64,000 nt of DNA from Streptomyces nigra. GTDB lineage: Bacteria > Actinomycetota > Actinomycetes > Streptomycetales > Streptomycetaceae. Positions 7,225 through 15,547 of the stretch are shown in pieces. The stretch spans positions 4,766,501 to 4,830,500 of the forward strand of contig NZ_CP029043.1 in the NCBI RefSeq assembly GCF_003074055.1, given 5' to 3'. The position numbers and the translations under genes were made by a program. The notes beneath the pieces were generated by a model, which did no database searches, had not been told where the DNA came from, and saw only the letters and a list, made by a program, of their open reading frames with translations. Within the stretch, counting starts at the first letter, position 1; every line of letters starts with the position of its first letter.

Positions 7225-8574
7225 TCAGGAGCAGTACTGGGCCTCCTTCCCGATGGACCGGTACATGCAGTCCGCGTTCTCCAGCAGTTGGAGCACGGCG
7301 TCCCGGTTGCGGGAGGTCTCCCGCTCGAGGACCTCGTCGGGCGGGTAGAACCCCCCGCCGCCGGACCGCGGGTACATCTCGAAGGTGTACGAGAAGATCC
7401 GCTGGTCGCCCCAGAGCCAGTCGTCGATCGAGCCGTCGGTGATGTAGAGGTCGCTGGCCTGCTCGGGCGTGTAGCCGTTGCTGGCGGCCATCTTGCGGCC
7501 GACGGCGGCGAAGGCGTTGCGGTCGTCGGCCGTCATCCCGGTCGTGGTGTCGGAGTACGTGTACCCGAACGGCCACAGCACCAGCTCGCTGTAGGTGTGG
7601 AAGTCGATGCCGGCCGTGATCTGCTGCTTGCCGCCGACGACCCGGCTACGCACGAAGTCCGCGACCACCTTCACCTCGGGGGCCGACTCGGCGGACCTGC
7701 CCCGGTAGGTCTCGGAGGACGCCGACCCGGAGGAGCCGCCGCAGCAGCCCCAGCGGTAGGCCCAGTTGCGGTTGAGGTCGGTGCCGACGGCGGAGGAACC
7801 GGAGTTGGGCTGCCGGTTCTTGCGCCAGGACCGGTAGGAGCCGGTGGCGATGTCGTACTCGCCGCCGTCCGGGTTGAGGTCGGGCACGATCCAGATCTCC
7901 CGGCTGTTCACCAGGCCGGTGACCCGCGCGTCGCTCCCGTAGCCGGAGGTCAGTTCGCGCAGCAGGTAGAGCGCCATCTCGACGGTGAGGTGCTCACGGG
8001 CGTGCTGGTGGTGCGTGAACAGCACCTCGGGCTCGGCCTCGTCGGTGCCCACGTTGTCGCTGATCTTGAGGGCGACGATGTCCCGGCCCTGGTAGGACGT
8101 GCCGATGACGCGCCGGCTCACGAGGGACGGGTGGGCCGCGACGACCGTGTTGATCTCGGCCGTCATCTCCGCGTAGTTGTGGTAGCGCGAGTCGCCCGAC
8201 GGGAAGTCGTACAGCCGTACGTCGTCCTCGCCGGCGGACCGGTCGGGGACCGCGCCGAGCGGGGTGACGTCGTAGCCGAGCGCCCTGAGCTTCTTGATCT
8301 GGTCAGCGCGGCCGGACACGACGACACCGTGGTCGTCGGCGGCGTCCACGCTCACGCCCGTGCGCTGGAGTGCGGTGCGGTCGGCGGGAGTGGCGTGCAG
8401 CCGGACCTCGTACTGGCGGATGTCGTCGGCCGAGGGGGCCGCCTTGGCGGCGCTGTCGGCGGTGGCGGGGTCGGTGGTGGTCAGCGGCGCCGCGAGGGCG
8501 AGGGAGAGCAGGGCCGCGAGTGCGGCGGCCCGTCTGCCGCCCCGGGCGCCTGGACCGCGTGTGCGAAGTCGCAT
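7225..8574 (-). CDS. Secreted M14-family zinc carboxypeptidase
   Basis: 449-residue exported metallopeptidase that trims C-terminal residues from peptides outside the cell. A signal peptide covers about residues 1-40 (Arg-rich n-region, ALAALLSLALAAPL core). The propeptide-like stretch runs to about 125. The catalytic domain shows zinc ligands HARE (His191, Glu194) and DFHTYSE (His326), the substrate-binding TDLNRNWAYRW, and the catalytic glutamate in FSYTFEMYP (Glu399). A clear AGGAGAA site precedes the ATG. The gene is convergent with the hypothetical gene at 6636. A candidate promoter is TTGAAC (8672-8667), 17 bases, GACCAT (8649-8644). Confidence 0.93.
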   Translation of the reverse strand: MRLRTRGPGARGGRRAAALAALLSLALAAPLTTTDPATADSAAKAAPSADDIRQYEVRLHATPADRTALQRTGVSVDAADDHGVVVSGRADQIKKLRALGYDVTPLGAVPDRSAGEDDVRLYDFPSGDSRYHNYAEMTAEINTVVAAHPSLVSRRVIGTSYQGRDIVALKISDNVGTDEAEPEVLFTHHQHAREHLTVEMALYLLRELTSGYGSDARVTGLVNSREIWIVPDLNPDGGEYDIATGSYRSWRKNRQPNSGSSAVGTDLNRNWAYRWGCCGGSSGSASSETYRGRSAESAPEVKVVADFVRSRVVGGKQQITAGIDFHTYSELVLWPFGYTYSDTTTGMTADDRNAFAAVGRKMAASNGYTPEQASDLYITDGSIDDWLWGDQRIFSYTFEMYPRSGGGGFYPPDEVLERETSRNRDAVLQLLENADCMYRSIGKEAQYCS

Positions 8575-8918
8575 GAATTCTCCTGGGAGAAGTGGGGGTG
8601 GGGTTCAGTGCGACGTACGACGTGGTGCGGGGGTGCGGGGCTCATGGTCGGGGCATGGCATGAACAGTTCAAGAGTGGAGAACCGGCCGATGCCCGGAAC
8701 CGGCCGAAAACCGGGCCGCGCAGTGTACGCGCGCGGTATGCGCCCGGCGCGTTCCCGGGCGAAGTCCACCCGCCGGTGTGACCCCGGCGTGCGCGGCGGC
8801 GCACGGCCCGGGAAGGGTGAGGGTCCGCGCAAGGGGGAGCGGGGGGGGGCGACGGCGGCGGGGACCGGCGCACCCCCGGCTCCCCCCGGCCTCCCCAGGA
8901 CGTCAGGAGAGCCCGCCC
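8575..8918. other. Intergenic region between divergent carboxypeptidase and MEDS-domain genes
   Basis: 344 bases without a gene. It holds the carboxypeptidase leader (ribosome site, possible TTGAAC-17-GACCAT minus promoter), a GC-rich stretch with a run of nine G at 8841-8849, and the AGGAGA ribosome site (8905-8910) of the plus-strand gene. I see no repeat or RNA gene here. Confidence 0.4.
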
Positions 8919-9833
8919 ATGACCTCCCAGGCCGACCCCGGACCCGGTCCGTTCGACCACCGCATGGCCGTCTTCGGCTCCGACGAGGAGTTCCTGGCCC
9001 AGGCGCTGCCGTTCCTCGCCGAGGGGCTCGCCGCGCCGCACGAACCGCCGCCCGTGGTCATCGCCGCCCCCGGCAACCTGGACCTGCTGCGGGACACCCT
9101 CGGGCCCGGCACCGGCGACATCGGACTCGTCCCGCACACCGAGTGGTACTCGGGCTCCGCCGCCAACGCGATCGCGCAGGGCGCCGGTCACCTCGCCGCG
9201 CACGCCGGCCCCGGTGGCCGGATCCATCTGCTGATGGAGCCCGTGTGGGGCGGCCGCGCCGGCCGCTCGCCCCGCGAGACCGCCGAGTGGATCCGCTACG
9301 AGGCCCTGGCCAACCTGCTGTTCGCCCCGCTCGCCACCACCGCGCTGTGCGCCTACGACGCCCGGATCGCCGGTGCCGCCATCGTCGCCGCCGCCCGCCG
9401 CACCCACCCCGACACCCCCGTGTACGAGGACCCGCTGCGGATCGCCGCCGAACTGGACGCCGTACCGCTCCCCGCCCCGCCCGCCGACGCCGAGCGCCTC
9501 CCCGGTCCGGCCCCCGCCGCCGGTGCCGTCCGCACCTGGGCGACCGTGCAGGGGCTGGCCCCGGCCGACGCGGAGGTGTTCGCGACGGCCGTCGCCGAGG
9601 CGGCCGCCGCCCTCGGCCCCCTCGACCGGGCCCTGCTGTGGGCCGACGGCCCGGCCTGCGTCTGCGAACTGCGGCCCGTGCGCCGCGTCGACGACCCGCT
9701 GGCGGGCTTCGTACCGCCGCCGGACACCGCACCCGGGCAGGGCAAAGGCCTGTGGTTCGCCCGCCAGGTGTGCGCCTACGTGGACGTCCGCGACGAGCCG
9801 GACGGGGCGAGCGTCCGGCTCCAGTACGGATGA
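8919..9833 (+). CDS. MEDS-domain sensor protein with RsbW-like C-terminus
   Basis: 304-residue cytosolic protein. The N-terminal 190 residues match the MEDS (methanogen/methylotroph DcmR sensory) domain: FDHRMAVFGSDEEFLAQALPFLAEGL, a middle VWGGRAGRSPRETAEWIRYEALAN and the AYDARI end. The C-terminus (about 205-304) resembles a degraded HATPase of the RsbW anti-sigma type: ATVQGLAPADAEVFATAVAEAAAA, then GKGLWFARQVCAYVDVR. Streptomycetes carry many such proteins, thought to act as anti-sigma or sensor modules; ligand and partner are unknown. Start ATG 8919 follows AGGAGA by 8 bases. It stands alone between a divergent peptidase and a transporter 102 bases downstream. Confidence 0.78.
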   Translation: MTSQADPGPGPFDHRMAVFGSDEEFLAQALPFLAEGLAAPHEPPPVVIAAPGNLDLLRDTLGPGTGDIGLVPHTEWYSGSAANAIAQGAGHLAAHAGPGGRIHLLMEPVWGGRAGRSPRETAEWIRYEALANLLFAPLATTALCAYDARIAGAAIVAAARRTHPDTPVYEDPLRIAAELDAVPLPAPPADAERLPGPAPAAGAVRTWATVQGLAPADAEVFATAVAEAAAALGPLDRALLWADGPACVCELRPVRRVDDPLAGFVPPPDTAPGQGKGLWFARQVCAYVDVRDEPDGASVRLQYG

Positions 9834-9935
9834 CCAGCGGGGACGAGGTGCGCTCGTAGCGTCCGTGCGGACATCGGGTGCAGATCGCGGCACGCCCTCT
9901 TGCCGCCCCGGCGCCCGTACGCTTACTTGACCTGC

Positions 9936-11255
9936 ATGGCGGACACCACGGGAAGCACAGAGGCAACACCGGTCGGCGCGGCGGACTCCCGGCCCCGTAA
10001 GTCCAGTTGGCGGTACATCGGGCCCGGCATCGTCGTGGCCGCGACCGGGGTCGGCGCCGGCGACCTGGTCGCCACGCTCATCGCGGGCAGCAACTTCGGC
10101 TACACCCTGCTGTGGGCCGCGATCATCGGCTGTCTGGTCAAGATCTCGCTCGCCGAGGCCGCCGGACGCTGGCATCTGTCCACCGGCCGCACCCTCTTCG
10201 ACGGCTGGGCCTCCCTGGGCCGCTGGACCACCTGGTTCTTCGGCGCCTACGTCGTGGTCTGGGGCTTCGTCTACGGGGCGGCCGCGATGTCGTCGAGCGC
10301 CCTGCCCCTGCAGGCGCTGTTCCCGAACGTGATGGACCTGGAGTGGTGGGCCATCGCCTGCGGCCTGACCGGCCTGGTGTTCGTCTGGTTCAACAAGTAC
10401 GCGGTGTTCGAGAAGGTCATGACCGTCCTGGTGGGCGTCATGTTCGTCGTCACCGTCTATCTCGCGATCCGTGTCACGCCGAACCTCGGGGACGCCTTCG
10501 CGGGCCTGCTGCCCGTGCTGCCCGACGAGAAGGACTCGATCCTCAACACCCTCGGTCTGATCGGCGGCGTCGGCGGCACCATCACGCTGGCCGCGTACGG
10601 CTACTGGGTCAACGCCAAGGGCTGGACGGACACCGGCTGGATGAAGGTGATGCGGCTCGACAACCGGGTCGCCTACATCACCACCGGCATCTTCGTCGTC
10701 GCGATGCTCTTCGTCGGCGCCGAACTGCTCCACTCGGCGAACGTGGCCATCGCGAGCGGCGACAAGGGCCTGCTCCAGCTCGGCGACATCCTGGAGGACG
10801 AGTACGGCACGGCGACCGCGAAGTTCTTCCTGATCGGCTTCTTCGCCACGTCGTACACCTCACTGATCGGCGTCTGGCACGGCGTGAGCCTGATGTTCGC
10901 GGACTTCGTCGCCCGCTACCGGGGCGAGAGCGCGCAGAAGGGCGAGAAGGTCGCCTCCGGTGCCCGCGAACGCTCCTGGCCGTTCCGCGCGTACCTGCTG
11001 TGGCTGACCTTCCCGCCCATGGTCCTGCTGTTCCAGGGCCAGCCCTTCCGCCTGATCATCCTCTACGGCGTACTGGGCGCGGCCTTCCTGCCGTTCCTCG
11101 CGGGCACCCTGCTCTGGCTCCTCAACTCCGCCCGTACGCCCGCGCCGTGGCGCAACGGGCTGCTCAGCAACGCCATGCTGACGATCGCCGGACTGCTGTT
11201 CCTGGTCCTGTGCGTCAAGCAGATCTGGGACCAGCCCTGGGCGGACTTCTTCTAG
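9936..11255 (+). CDS. Nramp-family-like membrane transporter lacking the canonical metal-binding motifs
   Basis: 439-residue membrane protein with about 11 hydrophobic helices. The first helix, GPGIVVAATGVGAGDLVATL, aligns with Nramp helix 1, but the conserved DPGN is replaced by GAGD; the helix 6 Met-Pro-His is also absent (GGVGGTITLAAYGYW). The substrate may therefore not be Mn/Fe, or may be bound by other residues. Start ATG 9936; TACGCT/TACTTG elements lie 6-12 bases upstream, so a leaderless transcript is possible. The tail is convergent with, and 7 bases from, the putative anti-sigma gene. Alternative reading: a distant amino-acid/metal carrier of the same LeuT fold. Confidence 0.78.
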   Translation: MADTTGSTEATPVGAADSRPRKSSWRYIGPGIVVAATGVGAGDLVATLIAGSNFGYTLLWAAIIGCLVKISLAEAAGRWHLSTGRTLFDGWASLGRWTTWFFGAYVVVWGFVYGAAAMSSSALPLQALFPNVMDLEWWAIACGLTGLVFVWFNKYAVFEKVMTVLVGVMFVVTVYLAIRVTPNLGDAFAGLLPVLPDEKDSILNTLGLIGGVGGTITLAAYGYWVNAKGWTDTGWMKVMRLDNRVAYITTGIFVVAMLFVGAELLHSANVAIASGDKGLLQLGDILEDEYGTATAKFFLIGFFATSYTSLIGVWHGVSLMFADFVARYRGESAQKGEKVASGARERSWPFRAYLLWLTFPPMVLLFQGQPFRLIILYGVLGAAFLPFLAGTLLWLLNSARTPAPWRNGLLSNAMLTIAGLLFLVLCVKQIWDQPWADFF

Positions 11256-11262
11256 CCGCCTT

Positions 11263-12489
11263 CTACCGGTACCGGTCCCACTGGGGGCTCAGGGCGATCT
11301 TCCGCAGCTGGGCCTCGGTGAGGACCGGTGCCGTGCGGCTCGGGGCGTCGTGCTGGGTCGGCGCGTTGAGGGCGCTGACGACGACCCGGAAGCCGTCGGT
11401 GCGCAGGGTGTCGACGGTCCACATCACGGCACCCGCCACGCCCTTGTCGCCGCCGTTCTCGCGGAAGTTCACCCGCGTCCCGTCCGGCAGCGTCTCGGAC
11501 CCCTCCCCGAACAGCTCCCCGGCGACATCTCCCATGCCCGGCTGCACGTCGACCTGTACATAGCCGCGGCCCTCGCCGTCGTCCAGGACGAGGAACGAGT
11601 AGTCCTCGCCCCGCTCCACGACCTTCGCCTTCCGGGGCAGCAGGGCCGCGAACGTGTCCAGCACCGAGTCCACGGACGGCTGGGCGGGCGGCTCCTGCGC
11701 CTCCACCGGGTCCTCGGGGAGCGAGTCGACGTAACCGCGCCACACCGGATCCGTCACCAGCTTCTTCAACCGTGCCGTGGACAGCGGGGGTTCGGGCCGG
11801 GTCACCGGGGAGTCCTTCTCGGCGGCGGCGTTCAGCTCGGTGACGAAGACGTGCTGCCCGGCCGGGGTCACCAGATCGGCCGACCACAGCTTGGTCTTCG
11901 CGCGCCGGTCGCCGTACACGTACCCCTGGAACAGCTTCAGCAGCGAGCCGCCGGCCAGCTCGGTGGAGACGCACGCGTCGTGCCGCACCAGCGTCCGGTC
12001 GGGGCAGTCGACGGTCTGACGGGCGTGCTGCCCGCCGAACGCGATCCGGTCCAGCCCGACCACGACCGCCGCGGCCCCCTTCCCGTCGTCGAACACGAGA
12101 CGCGCGTACGGCGCCGGGGAGCGGTCCGCCCCGCCCTTGGCCTCCTGCCCGCTCACCTCCCCCGCGGGCAGCATGTCCTCCAGCGACTCGAGCAGCTCGT
12201 GCCCGGTGACGGGTGCCACGGGCGCCTGTGCGGAGGGCCGTCCGGACGTGCCGGGCCGGGGCGCGGCGCCGTCGTCCCAGGGGGTGAGCAGCGCCCCGCC
12301 GACCCCGGCCAGCGCCACCCCGGCGACCCCGCCGACGACCGCCGTACGCCGGCGCAGCCGCTGTCGGCGGCCCCGGGCCAGCCCTCCGTCGACGAGGGCC
12401 GCGCGGTCGGTGGTGAAGTGGTCGCCGGCGTCGCGCAGGGCGTGCCCGAGCCGGGTCTCGAAGGGGTCCTGGTCGTGTTCCACGGGCAT
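11263..12489 (-). CDS. Membrane-anchored protein paired with ECF sigma factor (putative anti-sigma or regulated partner)
   Basis: 408 residues. A basic cytoplasmic N-terminus of about 50 residues is followed by one transmembrane helix (VVGGVAGVALAGVGGALL) and a large external domain with two internal parallel halves: the first around LLESLEDMLPAGE...YARLVFDDGKG, the second around VLDTFAALLPRKAK...SFLVLDDGEGRGYVQVDV. The gene starts 42 bases after the ECF sigma gene, the usual anti-sigma position in streptomycetes, but the N-terminus lacks a recognisable zinc HxxxCxxC. It might be a sensor/anti-sigma of a non-ZAS type or merely a target of the sigma factor. Convergent with the Nramp-like gene. 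Confidence 0.65.
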   Translation of the reverse strand: MPVEHDQDPFETRLGHALRDAGDHFTTDRAALVDGGLARGRRQRLRRRTAVVGGVAGVALAGVGGALLTPWDDGAAPRPGTSGRPSAQAPVAPVTGHELLESLEDMLPAGEVSGQEAKGGADRSPAPYARLVFDDGKGAAAVVVGLDRIAFGGQHARQTVDCPDRTLVRHDACVSTELAGGSLLKLFQGYVYGDRRAKTKLWSADLVTPAGQHVFVTELNAAAEKDSPVTRPEPPLSTARLKKLVTDPVWRGYVDSLPEDPVEAQEPPAQPSVDSVLDTFAALLPRKAKVVERGEDYSFLVLDDGEGRGYVQVDVQPGMGDVAGELFGEGSETLPDGTRVNFRENGGDKGVAGAVMWTVDTLRTDGFRVVVSALNAPTQHDAPSRTAPVLTEAQLRKIALSPQWDRYR

Positions 12490-12531
12490 GACGGATCCAC
12501 CGTTTCTCGAAGAAAAGTGAGGGGGTCGGGC

Positions 12532-13038
12532 TCAGCGGGCGGCGTACTCGCCGAGTTCCTCGCCGAGGAGTTCGCGCAGCCGGCCCAGTGCCCGGGTGCA
12601 CCGGGTGCGCACGGCGGCCGAGCTGGCGTTCATGACGTCGGCGGTCTCCTCGACCGAGCGGTCCTCCCAGTAGCGCAGCACGACGACCGCCCGGTCCTTG
12701 GCGGGCAGCCGGGCCAGCGCCTGGAGCAGCGTCAGCCGCAGCGGCAGGTCTCCGTCGGCCGCCGCCCGGTCGGGGATGGCGCCGGTGGCCCGCTCGGTGC
12801 TGCTGCGCCGCCGCTGGTGGGCGAGGAAGGCGCGGGTGAGGACGGTCTGCGCGTAGCCGGCCGGGTTGTCCACCCGGGAGATCCGTCCCCAGCGGACGTA
12901 GATCCGGCCGAGGGTCTCCTGGACGAGGTCCTCGGCGAGATGGGTGTCCCCGGCCGTCAGCAGACAGGCCGAGCGGTACAGATGCCCGGCCCTGGCCGCC
13001 GCGAACCGCGCGTACTCGTCGGCGCGCGGCTGTCTCAT
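12532..13038 (-). CDS. ECF (SigE-subfamily) RNA polymerase sigma factor
   Basis: 168 residues, the normal length for this group. Region 2 spans about residues 8-75 (LYRSACLLTAGDTHLAEDLVQETLGRIYVRW, cut into LTAGDTHLAEDLVQETL for the core). Region 4 spans about 100-160 (ALARLPAKDRAVVVLRYWED, then VRTRCTRALGRLRELL). It directs transcription of a small stress or envelope regulon. The next gene, 42 bases downstream, is a one-helix membrane protein likely to be its partner. The start ATG 13038 follows AGGGGGACGT; it is divergent from the small paralogue gene at 13166. Confidence 0.93.
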   Translation of the reverse strand: MRQPRADEYARFAAARAGHLYRSACLLTAGDTHLAEDLVQETLGRIYVRWGRISRVDNPAGYAQTVLTRAFLAHQRRRSSTERATGAIPDRAAADGDLPLRLTLLQALARLPAKDRAVVVLRYWEDRSVEETADVMNASSAAVRTRCTRALGRLRELLGEELGEYAAR

Positions 13039-13165
13039 ACGTCCCCCTGTTGGCTGTGCGGTGAGGCCCTCACCTCACTGATGCGGTGGGGCGGGGAGAA
13101 TGTTTCACCGCAGCACCCGGAACTTTCCGGAGCATCCCGCGAGGACGAGGACCAGGACGCCACCG

Positions 13166-13591
13166 ATGAGCGAGCAGCCACCCGCACCCGGCCCGGGCTT
13201 CGGCCCGCCCCCGCCGCAGTACGCGCCCCATCAGGCGCCCGCGCCACCGCCGTACGCCCCCGCGCAGCCGGGGCACGGGCCGGTCCCGCCGCAGCCCGGG
13301 CCGCAGGCGGCGGGACCGGAGTTCCTGGCCGTCGACAAGCGCAACGCGGTCGTCGTCGACGCCTCCGGGGTCGTCTTCGAGATGTACGGCCTGTCGGTGG
13401 AGTTCCGCTGGCCGGAGATCCGCAGCGTCCACTACCGGGCGAGCCCGAACGGCAAGGCGCTGATGGTCGCCGTGGTCCACCAGGACGGCCGGTTCTACGA
13501 GTGTGTGGTGGAGGCCAAGCCCCGGGCCAGGCTGCGGGAGTGGTTCCCGCAGCTGGCCTGGGTGCTCGGCCACTACCGTCCGGCGGGGTGA
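13166..13591 (+). CDS. Conserved hypothetical, Pro-rich N-terminus plus PH-like domain; paralogue of the 6636 gene
   Basis: 141 residues. Residues 1-50 are Pro/Gln/Ala-rich and likely disordered. The rest is a compact domain: FLAVDKRNAVVVDASGVVFE, then VEFRWPEIRSVHYRASP and DGRFYECVVEAKPRARLREW. The same order FRW-x-E-I, a central strand with V-V/T-V-H, and a C-terminal R-x-R-W/E-W motif occurs in the protein encoded at 6636-7202. No catalytic residues are apparent. ATG 13166 is chosen over an upstream in-frame ATG at 13100 because homology-like sequence starts here and AGGA lies upstream. Convergent with the chitinase gene (7-base gap). Function unknown. Confidence 0.7.
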   Translation: MSEQPPAPGPGFGPPPPQYAPHQAPAPPPYAPAQPGHGPVPPQPGPQAAGPEFLAVDKRNAVVVDASGVVFEMYGLSVEFRWPEIRSVHYRASPNGKALMVAVVHQDGRFYECVVEAKPRARLREWFPQLAWVLGHYRPAG

Positions 13592-13598
13592 GCCCTCC

Positions 13599-15302
13599 CT
13601 ACGGCAGGGAGTGGACGTGCGGTCCCACCGCGTTGGACCAGGCGTTGCCCGCGGTCGCGTCCCAGTTGGTGGACCAGGTCATCGCGCCCCGCAGGTCGGG
13701 GTAGGTCCGGGACGGCTTGAACGTGCCGCAGTTCGTGCCCTTGGCGAGGCAGTCCAGGGCGTTGTTCACGATCGCCGGCGACACATAGCCGCTGCCCGCG
13801 CCCCGGGTGGAGGCGGGCAGGCCCAGGCCGACCTGGGACGGGGCCAGTCCGCCCTCCAGCTGGATGCAGGCCAGGGCGGTCAGGAAGTCCACCGAGCCCT
13901 GGCTGTAGACCTTGCCGTCGCAGCCCAGCATCGAACCGCTGTTGTAGTACTGCATGTTGACGACGGTGAGGATGTCCTTGATGTTCAGCGCCGTCTGGAA
14001 GTACGCGTTCGACGTCGACTGCATGTCGATGGTCTGCGGCGCCATCGTGATGATCAGCGACGAGCCCGCCTTCGCCGACAGGGACCGCAGCGCCTGGGTC
14101 ATGTAGGTGGCGTTGAGGCCGTTCTCCAGGTCGATGTCGACGCCGTCGAAGCCGTACTCCTGCATCAGCGCGTACACCGAGTTCGCGAAGTTCGCCGCCG
14201 AGGCGGAGTCGTTCACGGCGACCGTGCCGCGCTCGCCGCCGACCGAGACGATGACCTTCTTCCCGGCGGCCTGCTTGGCCCGGATGTCCGCCTTGAACTG
14301 GTCGACGGCGTAGCCGCCGAGCCCGGCCGAGTCCAGGTTGAAGGTGACCGCGCCCGGTGTCCCGGCCGCGTCGGCGAAGGCGACGGCGATGATGTCGTAC
14401 TGGGACTGCACGTCGGCCAGCTTCTGCACGGCCGCGCCGTTGTTGAAGTTCTGCCAGTAGCCGGTCACCGCGTGCTTGGGCAGTGCGGGCCCCGTCGGGG
14501 TCGCCGTGGTCGTGCCGGTCACGGTCGCCGACTTCCCGGACTCACCCGCCGCGTTGGTGGCGGTGACCTGGAAGGAGTACGACGTGGAGGGCGCGAGGCC
14601 GGTGACCGTCGCCGAGGTGCCGCCGACCGCCGTCACCTTGGTGCCGTTGCGGTAGACGTTGTAGCCGGTGGCGCCGGAGACCGTGTTCCAGGCCAGGGAG
14701 ACCGAGGAGCTGGTGCGGCCCGAGACGCTGAGCCCGCCCGGGACGCCGGGGACCGTCGGAGCGGGGTCGGTGCCCCCGCCGCCGTCCGGCCCGAACACAG
14801 AGATGTCGTCGGCGAAGTAGGCCGCCTGGCCGTACCAGCCGTGGGTGTAGACCGTCACCGAGCTGGTGGAGCCGCCGGTGGTGAACGTCGTCGAGAGCTG
14901 CTTCCAGCCCGCCGAGTCCGGCGTCCAGGTCGACACGTCGGTCGTGCCGGTGCCGGTCACGCCGAGGTAGGTGTAGCCGCCCTGGACCCATGCGCTGAGC
15001 GTGTAGGTCGAGTTGGGCTTCACGGCCACGCTCTGGCTGCACCGGGCGTTGTCCTGCCCGGCGGGCGTCGCCTTGAGTGCCGTGGCGCCGCCGTGCACGG
15101 GTGAGGTGACCGTGGTGCCGCTGTTCGCGGTACAGGTCCAGTTGGTCAGGCCGGACTCGAAGCCGGCGTTCCTGGCGTTGTTGACGTCCGCCGCGGACGC
15201 CTGACCGGCGCCGAGGAGGGTCAGGGAGAGGGCCGAGGCGGCGAGAGCCGCACACAGGCGCGCCGCCCGTCCGGGGAAGCCCCGGGATCTGTTGGTGAAC
15301 AT
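13599..15302 (-). CDS. Secreted modular GH18 chitinase (CBM - FnIII - GH18)
   Basis: 567-residue exported endochitinase. Order: signal peptide (about 1-37, ending GQASA), a carbohydrate-binding module of CBM4/16-like type (about 38-170, NAGFESGLTNWTC), a Gly/Pro linker, one fibronectin III repeat (about 183-268), and a GH18 barrel from about 275. The catalytic DGVDIDLE is at 386-393 with Glu393 the proton donor; SVGGERG and MQYYN are the other GH18 signatures. The domain plan resembles ChiA of S. coelicolor. A perfect DasR-type operator sits in the promoter (15315-15326). The ATG lacks a ribosome site and lies close to the expected start of transcription, so the mRNA may be leaderless. Confidence 0.95.
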   Translation of the reverse strand: MFTNRSRGFPGRAARLCAALAASALSLTLLGAGQASAADVNNARNAGFESGLTNWTCTANSGTTVTSPVHGGATALKATPAGQDNARCSQSVAVKPNSTYTLSAWVQGGYTYLGVTGTGTTDVSTWTPDSAGWKQLSTTFTTGGSTSSVTVYTHGWYGQAAYFADDISVFGPDGGGGTDPAPTVPGVPGGLSVSGRTSSSVSLAWNTVSGATGYNVYRNGTKVTAVGGTSATVTGLAPSTSYSFQVTATNAAGESGKSATVTGTTTATPTGPALPKHAVTGYWQNFNNGAAVQKLADVQSQYDIIAVAFADAAGTPGAVTFNLDSAGLGGYAVDQFKADIRAKQAAGKKVIVSVGGERGTVAVNDSASAANFANSVYALMQEYGFDGVDIDLENGLNATYMTQALRSLSAKAGSSLIITMAPQTIDMQSTSNAYFQTALNIKDILTVVNMQYYNSGSMLGCDGKVYSQGSVDFLTALACIQLEGGLAPSQVGLGLPASTRGAGSGYVSPAIVNNALDCLAKGTNCGTFKPSRTYPDLRGAMTWSTNWDATAGNAWSNAVGPHVHSLP

Positions 15303-15310
15303 GCCAAAAC

Positions 15311-15339
15311 AAGGTGGTCCAGACCAATCAAACTGTCAA
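15311..15339 (-). promoter_or_regulatory. Chitinase promoter (-35 TTGACA)
   Basis: On the minus strand TTGACA (15339-15334) is followed after 17 bases by CACCTT (15316-15311). The -35 is perfect, the -10 weak, as is usual for repressed chitinase promoters. Transcription would start near 15304, almost at the ATG (15302). The DasR-type site fills most of the spacer. Confidence 0.6.
15315..15326. promoter_or_regulatory. DasR-responsive element (dre)
   Basis: TGGTCCAGACCA is a perfect-arm match (TGGTC-nn-GACCA) to the known dre/chitinase-operator consensus TGGTCTAGACCA. It lies between the -35 and -10 of the chitinase gene, the position where the GntR-type repressor DasR blocks transcription until glucosamine phosphate releases it. 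The match is seen; regulation is from knowledge of the family. Confidence 0.82.
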
Positions 15340-15547
15340 GAGGTTCCGGACGTGGAGACTTTGTGCGCGCGACCTGCCCCGTTTTGACGGGAGTTGGGGG
15401 TGGGCAGTTGTCCCCCGGCTGCTGAAACGCTGTTCTCCCGTCATCGAGCCGTGGATACAGTGCAGGGACAGTCACGCAACGAAGTCGTCCCGGTGCGGCG
15501 GAGTGACACCGGAGCGCCGGGGCCGGGTGGGGAGCGGGGAGCGACGC

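Noticed and set aside
8841..8849. Run of nine G as a phase-variable tract
   Set aside because: It lies in a non-coding leader about 70 bases from the gene start with no effect on a frame.
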